Assembly: GCF_016801865.2 (NCBI RefSeq)
Contig: NC_068939.1
Location: 130,750,355 to 130,814,354 of the forward strand
Direction of reading: 5' to 3'
Length of the DNA: 64,000 nt
Source of the DNA: Culex pipiens pallens
Taxonomy: Eukaryota > Arthropoda > Insecta > Diptera > Culicidae
Shown: positions 1 to 11,280 of the stretch, piece by piece
Numbering within the stretch: position 1 is the stretch's first letter
Layout of the letters: the number at the start of each line of letters is the position of its first letter
The notes under the pieces: generated by a model
Databases searched by the model: none
What the model was told of the DNA's origin: nothing
What the model saw: only the letters and a program-made list of their open reading frames with translations
Translations under genes and position numbers: made by a program

Positions 1-449
1 TTTTATTGTTTTGGTTTTTAGAAACCACTCGTCCAAAATGCATTCTTTTGGGCACATTTTTTAGTTCCCACCGTGGCCACTCACCAATTATTATTTAATA
101 TATCAAAAATCGAAATATCAACTAAGTGAATCCTTATTATCAATTAATTTTCGCTTTGTGCATGAGCTTGCGGTTTTTGAAGGAAGAAATAAAAAGATAA
201 AAATATTCAATACGTAAAAAAATATAAGCTCGGATTCAAAAACTTAGAAATTAAATTTATTAAACATCATTTTAAAATTGTTGAATTTCTGATAAATAAT
301 TCATTTATAAACTTTTTTATTTCTAATTTTGGATTTTATTTGTTTTAGTAATTCATTTAAAGATTTTTAAATTACTTTATTTTTTTAATTTCTTATTTCT
401 GGAGTAATTGTAAATAATTTCCAAAGTATTTTTTTTTCAAAATAGCTTC
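1..449. other. AT-rich DNA, no feature seen
   Basis: AT-rich with homopolymer runs; no credible open frame, RNA gene or inverted repeat was recognised. Confidence 0.5.
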
Positions 450-1165
450 ACAATATTAATGGGAATGGAAGTCTAATCTACTGAAAACAATTATTTTTGT
501 ATTTATAACTTATTTCGATTGAGTCCTTTTGGGAGCAGCGACCAGGTCGGTTCGGAAAACAAATTTTAAATGTTTTTCCTGCGTTGATAATCATATTCGA
601 CATGTTTGGGCTCGTTTAAAAATATTTAGAATTTTTGTAACATTTCACGGATTCACCGAAAGTTTTTTTCCACGAAAAAAGCTTTTCGCCATTATCTAGA
701 TATTTTAAAAACTAATGATGCAAAATAACTGTTCTGATTTAAAGTGTGTTTTGAAACACTTTTAAAATGGTAATACCATGGCTTGTAATTAATATTTTTA
801 TATTTTTCCATTGTTTGCTCTACCCTCTCGACTTTGGTCAGAGTTTAGTGAAATAAAAAATAAAAAAAAGCTTAAAAATTGAATTTACGAGCCATGGTTT
901 TTACATTTGAATGAAAAAAGTGTTTTAAAATGCGTTATACACCTGTCCAGTTGTTTTGCAATCATTAGTTTCAAAAATATCTAAGTATTGACAAAAATTG
1001 TATTTTTTGTGAAAAAAAAAGTTTTTGCTATGTTGTGCACTGGAATTTCACAAAAATTCAAAATATATTTAATCCAGCCCAAACAACCCCAAACATGCAG
1101 AAAAATGCATTTAGGATTGTTTTCAGTTGATTTAACTTCTATTTTCATTAAAAGAAAAAAAAATT
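450..1165. repeat. Large palindromic repeat (family Z)
   Basis: Two diverged arms face each other around about 830. The left arm carries CTACTGAAAACAATT, GACATGTTTGGGC, TTTAAAAACTAATGATGC and ACCATGGCTTGTAATT; the right arm carries the reverse complement of each in reverse order. A rearranged copy lies at 43160-43810 and fragments at 8820-9030, 27160-27240 and 30660-30720. This looks like a foldback or long-inverted-repeat element; no coding capacity. Confidence 0.7.
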
Positions 1166-1394
1166 TCTGAAAAAAAAATTTAATACTAACTAGCTGTATG
1201 AATAAAGAGAAATTTTTACGAAGGAGTTTCTTCAATAAAGACATTGAAAACTTAAGATGAAAATGTTTGAATTTTTTTTTGCGTGCATTACATTACAATT
1301 TTACAATTGATCTCGATAATTATACCATAAACCAAGTGATGGTATATAGATTTGCTGATTTCTATACTCTTTGAATTTTGCACGTCGTTAGGAT
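1166..1394. other. AT-rich DNA, no feature seen
   Basis: No open frame or repeat structure recognised. Confidence 0.4.
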
Positions 1395-1669
1395 TTGTTT
1401 GTTATTGGATTGTTATTGTAATAACAGAATAATAACATAGTTTTTGTTATTTTAACAACTTATCCAATTATCCTAATAACAGTTGGGGTTGTTTTTGGCT
1501 TTCAACCAATATAAGATCAATAACAAATTTTGTTATAATAACATAAACTGTTATTAAACTCTTATGCACAAATGAATTTTTCAAGAAAATTCCATAACAC
1601 TTTCTGTTATTTTAACAGTATTTGTTATTGAAATGGCATGAATTTTGTTATTTATTTTGTCTGCTCGGG
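1395..1669. mobile_element. 5'-truncated copy of the CCCGAGC/TTGTTATT element family
   Basis: Dense TTGTTATT/AATAACAA words and the end TCTGCTCGGG at 1669 match the right part of the full copies at 52089-52536, 58139-58585 and 59495-59935. The left end, about 95 bp, is missing. Confidence 0.75.
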
Positions 1670-1931
1670 ATTACATTTTAGCTGAAAACGCTTTTCACAA
1701 GTTGTGCCCAATGGAATAAAATGCTGTATCTCTATAAAGATCACAAATTCCATTTTAAATTTAAAAGTGAAAATACAAATATTTGTTGATTTGAATACTT
1801 TTTTTCTAAACGTCTATATTTCTACAAAAAAAAAACTCGGTGACAATATTTTTGGCAATAAACATAAATAGTAATTCCGAAAGTTACATCATTTCTGATG
1901 TTTACATGTTATTTATCATTTCCATGTCCAG
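1670..1931. other. AT-rich DNA, no feature seen
   Basis: Nothing recognised. Confidence 0.4.
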
Positions 1932-2413
1932 CAGGGTTGCCAGGTCAAAATTGGAAAATATCTGACCAAGTACCGACAAAAACAAAATCTGGAAAAATCT
2001 GGCAGTCAAAAATCTTTAAACAGGTTGAATTTACATTTTCATTAACGGTTCACATCATCCAGAGCTCGAAGCTTCCAGATATTTGTTACACACAATTTGG
2101 TATCTTTAAAGTTTTGGGAACCTTCGATATAATTTTTGATACATCCCCTAAGGTACTATCTCCAAAACTAGTTAAAATACAATTTGTCAATTTTTATCTT
2201 CAAACTATTTTAGGTTGTGGTGCGTGTTTTCAACAACTATGGAATTAGAAGACAGCAACTTTCCTGGTTGCTATGTACCCTTAAATAAATATTCACTAAA
2301 TTTTTCGATTCCAATTATACTATTTCTTGTAAAATCTTTCGATATCGGTCAAAATCTGGAACAGATAATAATATTTTTTAACTGGTTGCCACCTGAAAAA
2401 TCTGGTAACCCTG
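1932..2413. mobile_element. Inverted-repeat element with CAGGGTTGCCAG ends
   Basis: It starts CAGGGTTGCCAGGTC and ends TCTGGTAACCCTG, about 480 bp apart, with subterminal CTGGAAAAATCTGGCA-type words. No clear target duplication. Open frames across it are fortuitous. Confidence 0.5.
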
Positions 2414-2416
2414 GCC

Positions 2417-3471
2417 AGGCTGCCAGATCATTAAAAAAATTATCCATGTGCCCAACGCAAATCTGGAATAGTCTGACCAGCAAAAATGTATCAGGCAGAT
2501 TAGGAAAAGATAAAAATTTAAAATTTTCGCAGGATTCGCGGCTGAAAAAAAAAGAATTCAATAACTCAAATACATTTATGTGTTGTGCAACTATAATTTT
2601 GAACTTAAAATATATTAAACTTGAAAAAAAAACATTTCCTTTATTAATAACTTTCATAACTTTTGGTCATATTGATCGAAAAATTAATTCTAAATTAATT
2701 TTTCAAAACAATCAATGCGCCATGGTGGAAGAGTTTTTCGCCCATCTGGATGTGACGGAGAATATAAAAATACGGAAACGGTTGCCAGCTGCCTGGAGCT
2801 GAAGAATCTTGAGTTGGTGAGATCTATCCATTCTATCTGTCATTATTTGATAGATGATTTTTTCCCTTATTTTATATAATATCCTATTGATCAAATGATA
2901 TATCCATATTATCCCTTTCCCACCTTCCCTTTCTCCTAACCTCATTTCCTCCCCCCCCGTCTCTAAATATTATTATCTGCCAAATTTACACTAACACACC
3001 ACACCACAACTGATTCGGAGCGTTTGGTACGGTATGTCCACGCATCCTTCCTCCCCTGATGATTCTGTGAAATGTGATCCGTTCACAGAATCTGTCTCTG
3101 CGGTTAATGCAACGCAGTAGGCCTGGCCGCTTTAATTTTTGCTATACATTTTCGGGGTAACTCGGATGTACTGTAATCATTAATATTGACAAGAAAGGAC
3201 TTGAGGCGTAATCTTACCACAAGTTCTTCCAGGATGCTTTCTTCGGACTGGCTGCGCTTGTGTTCGATTAGATTAGATTAGATTAGAAAACAATCAATGC
3301 GCCATGGGTTTCCTATGTACATAGGACTTTTTGAAAAAGTAAGCGAGAATTCAAAATTGCTGAGAAAGTAACAAACAAACAAAATCTGTCGAAATTTGGA
3401 AAAGGTATTTATCCTCTCGATTACATAAAAAAAATCTGGAATTCCCTGATTTATCTGACTTGGCAACCCTA
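2417..3471. mobile_element. Second GTTGCCAG-type element, split by a retroposon
   Basis: Left part from CAGGCTGCCAGATC at 2417; right end GACTTGGCAACCCTA near 3471. It shares AAATCTGG subterminal words with its left neighbour. The interior is interrupted by the insertion at 2726-3286. Confidence 0.45.
2726..3286 (+). mobile_element. Non-autonomous retroposon with (GATTA)n tail, 561 bp
   Basis: Flanked by a perfect 21-bp direct repeat (2705-2725 and 3287-3307), as expected for target-primed reverse transcription. It ends in four GATTA units. The last about 290 bp match the element at 34773-35455: CGCAGTAGGCCTGGCCGCTT, a GACAAGAA block, TGGCTGCGCT and the tail. The 5' half differs and shows no clear tRNA promoter. 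No coding region. Confidence 0.88.
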
Positions 3472-3489
3472 AACTCTGATTTCAAGTTA

Positions 3490-3575
3490 AATCTCTCGGG
3501 TGGAATCGCTGGTGGCGGTTGAACTTGCAATTCAAAGGTCGTCAGTTCGAACCCTGGGGTGGAAGGTTCCTAGGA
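3490..3575 (+). mobile_element. tRNA-like SINE head (tRNA-Ala TGC-like), degenerate
   Basis: A perfect 5-bp anticodon stem TTGAA/TTCAA encloses loop CTTGCAA (anticodon TGC), followed by a B-box-like AGTTCGAACCC. The T-stem pairs poorly and the acceptor stem is unclear, so a functional tRNA is unlikely. The SINE body is not delimited; the sequence runs into the TTCGCCGAA element. Confidence 0.4.
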
Positions 3576-3611
3576 GTAGCAAGAGGTTTGGGTGCTCTCC
3601 CCATGGGGTGC

Positions 3612-5062
3612 GGGACATTTCGCCGAATGTCGTTTCGCCGACGGTCATTTCGCCGAAGGTCATTTCGCCGAATGTCGTTTCGCCGCATGGGACGTTTCGC
3701 CGAATTGGCAAATAGTCGTATAATAAATATATAAAATGGACACAAATTGTATTAAAATATTTTGAAAAAGTATAATGTCCCTAAAAGGTGATTTTTCAAT
3801 CTTTCTAAAAAAAATGTATTTTTTTGTTTCTTAGTATTGTTTATGCATTATTACATACATAAACAATCGCTTAAAAAATAATCTAGATGAAAAAAAATCT
3901 GCGAGTTTTTGCATTCTTTCAAACTTAAGCAGTTATTTAATTTCAGCATGCAATTTCTGTGAGTTTTTGCATAAATTTCTGTTAGTTTTTTGCATTATTG
4001 TTTTAATATGTCATTTGAATTATTTCTGTGAGTTTTTGCGTTCTGTTATCCATGAGCAGTTCTTTTAATTTTCTGCTTATAATTTTGATAAATTTCTGTT
4101 AGTTTTTGCATTCTTTGTTTTTTAAGCATATTATTTGTATAATTTTTGTAAGTTTTTGTATTCTTTCCAACATGAGCAGTTCTTTTGATTTTCAGCATAA
4201 CATTTTGAAAAAATGCCGGTAGTTTTTGCATTCTTTGTTTAATGAGCATATTTTTTAAATTATTTATGAGAGTTTTTGCATTCTTTCAAACATGAACAGT
4301 TCTTTTATTTTCTGCTCATAATTTTGAATATTTCTGTTTGTTTTTGCATTCTTTGTTTTTTAAGCAAATTATTTTTATAATTTTTGTGAGTTTTTGCATT
4401 CTTTCAAACATGAGCAGTCCTTTTAATTGGCTGCTTATAATTTAGATTATTTCTGTTTGTTTTTGCATTCTTTGTTTTTCAAGCAATTTTTTTGTATAAT
4501 TTTTGGGAGTTTTTGCATTCTTTCAAACATGAGCAGTTCTTTTGATTTTTAGTATAACATTTTGCAAAATTGCTGTTAGTTTTTGCATTCTATATTTTTG
4601 GCATACTTTTAAAATATTTCGGTGAGTTTATGCATTATTAGTTTTTTAAGCATATTATTTCTATAATTTTTGGGAGGTTTTGCATTCATTCAAACATGAG
4701 CAGTTATTTTGATTTTTAGCATAACATTTAGAAAAATTTCTGTTAGTTTTTGCATTCTTAATTTTTTTAGCAAATTATTTGTATTATTTCTGTGAGTTTA
4801 TGCATTCTTTGAAACATGAGACGTTCTTTACTTTTTTAAATTATTATATTATTATCTTGCCACTCCTTCTCAAGTTTGCATGAGTGAATTACAAGATGGC
4901 ACTGCAGTGAACAAATAGCATAAATTATACAAAAAAGTTAATTTTTATTCGATTCGGCGAAACGTCCATTCGGCGAAATGACTTTCGGCGAAACGTACCA
5001 TTCGGCAAAACGACATTCAGCGAAATGACCGTCGGCGAAACGACATTCGGCGAAACGTACCA
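3612..5062. mobile_element. Element with inverted terminal TTCGCCGAA arrays
   Basis: The left end (3612-3705) has five TTTCGCCG units spaced 14-17 bp. The right end (4952-5061) has six GGCGAAA-type units in the opposite orientation. The core motif TTCGCCGAA is nearly self-complementary. The arms enclose an AT-rich tandem array. No protein is encoded. The arrangement suggests a non-autonomous DNA element with repeated transposase-binding sites; superfamily unknown. Confidence 0.6.
3905..4850. repeat. Internal tandem array, about 120-bp period, roughly 8 units
   Basis: The marker CATGAGCAGT (or close variants) recurs at 4051, 4171, 4291, 4409, 4528, 4695 and 4815, mostly 118-120 bp apart, with a diverged first unit near 3923. 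Each unit is a dimer of two about 60-bp halves, both with AGTTTTTGCATTCTTT. The spacing break at 4528-4695 marks an indel. Confidence 0.85.
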
Positions 5063-5078
5063 GATCCCTCCCCATGTA

Positions 5079-6637
5079 ACCCTCTACTGCCCACATTTTT
5101 TTCGATTTTTTTTTATTTTTCCTTTTGTGCAACTTTTTTTTTATTTTTTTATTTTGAGCAACTTTTGTTCTACGAAAAACTTTACTTCTCTTGTTTTATG
5201 TTTTTCTTGTTTCTTTTTTAGTATTTTAATTTGCATTTATCTTGTTTAGTTTATGATTGTTTTTGGTTGTATTTGGCCGATTCTACCACCTCTTATCATT
5301 ACATTTTGCGTAGGGTAGGGTAGTCATCAATGAGACACTTTTGGTTTTCAACTTTCAACGATTTTTGTTTTTTTTTTCATCAGCATGTTTTAATGAGCTT
5401 TTTGTTGCATTTTCTTTCTTTTACTGTGTTCTAACATTGATCAAAATATGAGATCGATCCGACCTCTACAGCCAGAGCTATCCAACTGTCTCATTGTAGA
5501 CGCACTTGGCAGGAACAATGAGACAGGTGGGGAACAATGAGACACTCTACGAAAATCAATACTTTTCTAGTAAAACATCATGTTTTTGTATTTTTCCATT
5601 ACAGGTGACTTACCTTGAACATTTTAAAGCAATTTTGCCAACTTGAAACTGTAATTAACAAAAGTTATACTAAAAAGTAAATAAATTTAGTAAAATCCAT
5701 TTATTTATACCAAATAACTTTATATTTTTGGCTAAATGAAGTCAAAACCCAATAAATATGCCAAAAATCACTTCCAATTCATATTTTGAAAGATTTCCCT
5801 AGATTTTGAAAAGTTTAATGAAGAAAAATCAAAGTGTCTCATTGTTACCCATGGGCTGAAAAGAGTGGGGAACAATGAGACAGCCCTGGATTCTGGGTAT
5901 ATTCTTAATTTTGGTCAAATCTAATGAAAGGCCATTGTAGCCCAACTCATGCCCTATTAAATGACGAAAGAAATTTGGAGAAATATTAGTTTTTGTGTTA
6001 TTGGCAGCCTATGAGCGAAAATGTAATTTTCAGTCATAATTTACTTTTACACCCCAAAATCAAACATTTATGAATAACTTTGCAAGGGAGCGTCCACAAC
6101 CAAAGCCACTATTTTGGCAGAAGTTTATCCAGTAGACACACCTTTCCCCAAATTATGAGCATGATTAGTTGAAACTACGACTTTTGAGAGCCATTTTATC
6201 ATTGTTCCCCGTGTCTCAATGATGACTACTCTACCCTAACTAATTATTTTTCATGTTTTTACAGTCAATTTTTAAATTTTTTGCTTGTTTTTCACATTTT
6301 CTGCTATAAAATGGCACCATTATCATTTAAATTGTAAAAAAATGCGTAGGGGCAAAGTCTGGAAGACTACAAAAATTACTGCATACTTCTTTTTACTTAA
6401 AATATAGGAAATGTTAGTGAAAAACACAGCCAAAGTTGACTGCTAAAAAAATAACATTTTTAAAAACATTGGCAAAGTCACATAAAACAAGTAAAACTTA
6501 AAACACATGCATATTCTAAAATTTTAAGAGTTCTTCATTCCAATGCTTTTTAAAGATCAAAAATTTGTTAAAAAATTGATTTTTGGCCATTTTTTAAATC
6601 GAAGCCCGTCTAAAGGCGGGGTTGGGTTGTAGAGGGT
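5079..6637 (+). mobile_element. TA-flanked inverted-repeat element (family Y), interrupted
   Basis: Ends ACCCTCTACTGCCCA and TGGGTTGTAGAGGGT, each bordered by TA (5077-5078, 6638-6639), as in Tc1/mariner-type insertions. A second copy in reverse orientation is at 20940-21559 and a fragment at 36990-37215. The interior holds another TA-flanked element. No transposase frame. Confidence 0.75.
5313..6236. mobile_element. TA-flanked element with about 27-bp inverted ends and ACAATGAGAC words
   Basis: Left end GGGTAGGGTAGTCATCAATG and right end CATTGAGACACGGG-type sequence in inverse form; TA on both sides (5311-5312, 6237-6238). The uninterrupted family Y copy near 21330 has one TA at the matching site, supporting insertion with TA duplication. 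GGGGAACAATGAGACA words recur inside (5531, 5870). About 0.92 kb, non-coding. Confidence 0.78.
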
Positions 6638-6639
6638 TA

Positions 6640-7290
6640 AACCTTCGAACTCCAAGGTTCGAGCAGAAACTTGCTACAGAGACCACAAAAGACCTGGGTG
6701 TCGTTAATGTGGATGGTTTGATTTTTTTTCTCTGTGGCTCTATAAATGCCTTTCTTTGGTCCTCTAAAACATATCAAAATATTAAAAAATCTGAAAATTC
6801 TGATTTTGGCAACTTTAAGTAAAGATTAAAAAAAGGTCATTTTTTAAGTTTATCTATTTTTCTCTAAATTGTCCTAACCAATAGCTACAACTTTGCCGAT
6901 GACATCAAATAAATCAGAATATTTCTTACTAAAATAAAATTTTTCGTATGTTACAAAACTTTTTGTATGGATAGCTGCCAAAATTGTAGGGAGACTTGTT
7001 TGAAGAAACTTAGAATGCAAAATGGCAAATTTGGTCATAGGGAAGCCCTCAGCAAAATTTAAGTCAAACCAAATTTAAAAAAAAATCTTTTATATCGGTT
7101 GGTTTTGTGAAGAATTGCTAAGATGCTATTAATATTTCTATTTTGGAAATCATGACTCGTAGTCAAACGGCTGGCAAGAGCTTTTTTGTGGTTCAAAATC
7201 ATGCAAATGTCTCCTCAAACATATGAAAATAGTTCTTAAAATGTAACCAAAATCTGACGCATATAACTTATTTTGAAATGATTAAAAAAT
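6640..7290. repeat. Repeat remnants, family Q fragment
   Basis: The right part carries diverged words of family Q (ACTTTGCCGATGACATCAAA, GGATAGCTGCCAAAATTG). The left part shows nothing recognisable. Confidence 0.45.
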
Positions 7291-8819
7291 CCTTTAGATT
7301 TTAAATGCTTGCAATAATAATTATTATAATTTTGATTTTATTTATAAAAGCTTCGTCGCACTGCAAGTGGGATCGATCGCTCATTTTTCGCCAGAATTTC
7401 ATTTCATTTTGAAAAATTGCATACTGTTGGTAAATTTTGCGAATTCGGCTGATTGATAGAGAGGTGGAAATTGAAGGTGGAGTGAGTGGAGAGTGGAAGA
7501 TCAGCGATCCATGCAAGCGCAATGAATTATGTACATTAGTGGTGCAAATTTTTTCACGGATGAGCAACTGTATGTTTGTGTGTTCGCTGTCAAAAGTGAC
7601 GCTTGGGTGGTGGGTGTTTTGGGAGGGTGTGTTTTGGTCGTAGAATTCACGGTACGAGTTTCTATGGATGAGCTTTTCCACTTCGGTAATTTTGCACGTT
7701 CGATTGATTATTTACGATTATTGCAAAATTGAAACCGAACCGTTTGCTGATGAATGGTGATGATACATACGGTTCCGGGCAAGTGGGTTTTTTGAAAATA
7801 AGTTGTGGCTATCATTTTGGTTCCGCTAAATAATCGCTTTGAAGAATACAATGGATAAGGACTAATTTAATGTAACAATAGCAACAGACAATTAATTAGT
7901 TCTGTAGAAATATTTCAACGTGATTTAAGGTGATGATAACGCCAAGCATATCCAAATGTATCATTGTAAAATAATTTTACCAAGCATTCACAGAACGATA
8001 TAAATCATTGTTATCTTTGCAGCAAACTTGTATGATTTTTGCCATATTATGTTATATATTTCTAACATGTCGCTTTCTTTAACCACCCTATGGGAACAGA
8101 AAACAAAAACTAAACCATCGACATATCAAGCAACTTCTTAACGAAGACTGGGACCACTGCTGCTCTAATTCTAAGAGCACAATCTCACACTCACTTTCCT
8201 AGCAACTCCCCCGCATATCGCGTTGATTGAACTGCGGATCATTTCCCAGTGGGGATGCCAACGGAAGTGCACAAAGTCAAGTGAATCTTTACTTGCAATA
8301 ACGCTGCTGGTGAGACTAAACCGATTGCACCAAAGTACATTCCCCGTTCAAATCAATCTGGCCAATGCAAGTTTTCGAAGCACAGTTACAAAATAGCATT
8401 GTAATTGTAATTGTATAAAATGAGAAATTTAATCTTTTCAAGAGTATAAATTTAGGTACCTTAAAGTAGGAACAATCACATTTTTAAAATTTGAATGTGA
8501 CATAATGACGCAACAATCAGGTGGAGAAATTGTAGGGCCTCGAGGGAATATTTACTGCTGAGCAAAAGGGTAGATGTTTTAAAATAGCTTATCAAATCCA
8601 TTGAAATACTGCAAGGCAGTATGATTTCAAATTTAAAGGTTAAATCTCTATCCGATCTAGCTTTCAACATCAAACTTTTCTTAAGAAAAAAACTAGCGCA
8701 AATCTTTTTAATGATTTATTAACTTTTTTTATTTATATAAATAAAAAATATATAGTATTAAGGCAATCTTGGCATTTGCAAATATATTTTGAAGTTCATG
8801 TCAAAAAATAAATCGCTTA
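7291..8819. other. Low-copy DNA, no gene supported
   Basis: More mixed base composition and no match to the repeat families in the window. Overlapping short open frames at 7301-7732 on both strands lack domain features and splice context. Confidence 0.4.
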
Positions 8820-9030
8820 AAAAACCTTTTACGGCGATGTACACCTAAATCTCACAAAGATTCTAAATATTTTTAAACATTCTTAATATGAATATCACCC
8901 AGAAAAATGCATTTCAAATTGTGTTCATATAATTAGACTTCTATTTCATTTACAATTTTGTAGTCTTTTAAAAAATATGTTTTTGCTTCCTGATTTTTCG
9001 GACCGACTTTGAAAAATGGAGGGGAAAGTA
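8820..9030. repeat. Family Z fragment
   Basis: Contains CCTGATTTTTCGGACCGACTTTG and CAGAAAAATGCATTT-type words also seen at 1080-1110, 27160 and 43450. Confidence 0.5.
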
Positions 9031-9184
9031 TTTGCTAAGGTTTATGTACTATTCAAAAATGTTCTGACCATTTTTGTTTTTTTAAATAAGCTTTTATCTG
9101 CATATTTTTTTTCCTCTTTGTAATCATAATTGTTCAGGTGAATAAAATGCGTTTTCTTTATGCATCGAGTTAATGTGCTTGATT

Positions 9185-9881
9185 TTAAGTTTAAAAAGTT
9201 GATCTTTTTGGAAAATGTGTGAACAAATCGGGCCACTCGCTGGCTGCTTGCGAGTCTCATTCGCTTATGAATGCTAGCGGGTTGGAATAGGCGACGACAG
9301 GGCTTGTGAAATTTCGACTTTTTTGGTGATAGCTGACAGAACACTCCAATCGTCTTCACCACGACAACCTGATTTTTACATTCTACTTTCGTTCGTTTCA
9401 CACACAAAGGAATGAGTGCTACGCAAAGTCACTCACACAATCATTGACTTCCCTCCAGGAGAAAAATCGCTTCGAGAGCGGTCGTTTGACATTCTACCGA
9501 GATTCCGATCATCTCTCCAATGATAGCAATCATATGACTCCTGTCACCACGCAGCATACATTAGAAAGAGAGAGACAAAAACGAGAGAAAGAGAAAGAGC
9601 ACGTTGTCTCGTTCGGGCGGCTGCTTGAGCTTGAGGCATTTTTCGTTCGTTTCGTCTTCGTGTTTACGTTCACTGACCGTCGCCAAGCAACGACGGTCAT
9701 GATAGGCGTTGTGTGTCAGCGATCTAATATCGTTTTGGGAAATGATCGCTGACAGAAAGTTCTATCGAATATCGAGGAGTCCCATTCAGTGATAGATCCC
9801 TTTTCAAGCATTGGGCGACGAATAGATAGGTGATGAGTGAGTGATTTCTGTTCATTGATCCGAAAATCAGGACCCTTGTTT
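9185..9881. mobile_element. Probable partial DNA element with CAAGGGTCCTGAT-type right end
   Basis: The segment at 9830-9881 (GATGAGTGAGTGATTTCTG, ending CAGGACCCTTG) matches the right end of the element at 51366-52740. No matching left end was found. The interior is more GC-rich, with an AGAGAGA-rich purine stretch at 9564-9600. Short open frames are not credible. Confidence 0.45.
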
Positions 9882-10185
9882 GTAAGAATCTACTTTAAAA
9901 AACTTTAAAAAACACTCGACATAAATAATTGTGTGTCAAAAGAAAAGAGTTTAACAAAACGTCATCATTAACTAATGTTCGACCAAAATGGTCGTTGTCG
10001 CAAGAGAGCACACAAGCGACGAATAGGTGAAGTTTTGGAGCTTAGGAGTCTTTCCTACATTTGCTGCAAAAAAATAGATTCACTATTAGTGTATTTTAGA
10101 AAAACTAACCCAAAAGGATATTTTTGGGATTCATTTTCTCCACAAAATCTTTTTGAGCATGCCAATCCAAGCCACTTTGTCCTTA
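9882..10185. other. AT-rich DNA with a family W word
   Basis: TGAGCATGCCAATCCAAGCC at 10154-10173 recurs near 30512 and in modified form near 51270 and 53895. No gene seen. Confidence 0.4.
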
Positions 10186-11124
10186 GAGCAATTCCAGCCC
10201 AAAACAGGATTTTTTTAGGTACTTTTTTCTCGATTCTCTCCGATTTCAATGAAACTTTGTAGACTTGTCCTAGGCATATATAAGCCATTTTTGTGTATAT
10301 GGAGCCAGTTACACTCAATAATGACATTTAAGAAGGGCGTAAGTGTTTTAAATATTTTTGTATTTCGTAATTTAAATATTTCTGTATCTCGAAGCCATTG
10401 CATCGTATCAAAAAGTGGTCAAACACAAATTTGTAGGAAATATGACGAGCTTTCGGAAAAAAATACACTGAAAGAATGAAACACGCCACCTCTATGAGAT
10501 TTTTGGTTTTTTTTGCTTAAAAGTCAAATTTGAAAATGAGCCCACAATTTTTTTTCGTTCAAAATTTTTGTGAAAATAGCCTAAGATGTTACAAAAAGAC
10601 TCACGGAAAATGCAGGATAGAGCAACTCACCTAAAAAAATACAAAAATCATTTACTGAAACTGTTTTTTTCAAAAGTGCTCTAAACATCAAAATTTTCAA
10701 AAGCCGAATACGGGAATCAATTTTCAAGACAATTTTACATAAAAGTCTCCATATTGACCATTGTCCTAAGTCCAATCCTTGTGAAGTTACAGCGGTTTTA
10801 AAAATGAAAATGTTGAAAAAATAGGGTTTTTGATGGTTGTTTGCAATTTCTATATGATAGACTTGATTTTTCGGTCTCGAAGATATTTTTACCGGAAAGC
10901 TCGTCCAATTTCCCATAAGTTTGTCTTTGACCACATTTCAATTGGATGCTTGGGCTTACAGATATAAGCTAATTTACTATCCAGGTACACTGAATAAAAT
11001 ATGATGTTTTCAGTAATGAGCAATGTAATTAGCTTGTATCTGTAAGCCCATACAAACAGTTTTAGTAAATGATTTTTGTAGTTTTTTAGGTGAGTTGCTC
11101 CATCCTGCATTTTTCGTGAGTCTT

Positions 11125-11216
11125 TTCCGAAAAAAATACACTGAAAGAAGAGATTTTTGCATGTTTAAACTTAAAAATCCAAAAATCTCTTCTTTCAGTG
11201 TATTTTTTTCGGAAAG
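11125..11216. repeat. Perfect short hairpin inside family P copy 1
   Basis: CCGAAAAAAATACACTGAAA and its following AGAAGAGATTTTTG are mirrored by the reverse complement ending in TTTCGG, around an AT-rich loop near 11165. Stem of more than 30 bp. Confidence 0.8.
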
Positions 11217-11280
11217 CCCATCAATTTTTCTACAAGTTTGTCTTTGACTACTTTTTGATACGATGCAACGGCTTCGAGAT

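Noticed and set aside
1898..2802. Overlapping frames of 116 and 195 codons
   Set aside because: They run through two GTTGCCAG elements and into a retroposon insertion.
3612..5062. CRISPR-like array of TTCGCCGAA repeats
   Set aside because: Eukaryotic context, 14-17 bp spacing, opposite orientation at the two ends and no cas genes; better explained as a DNA element.
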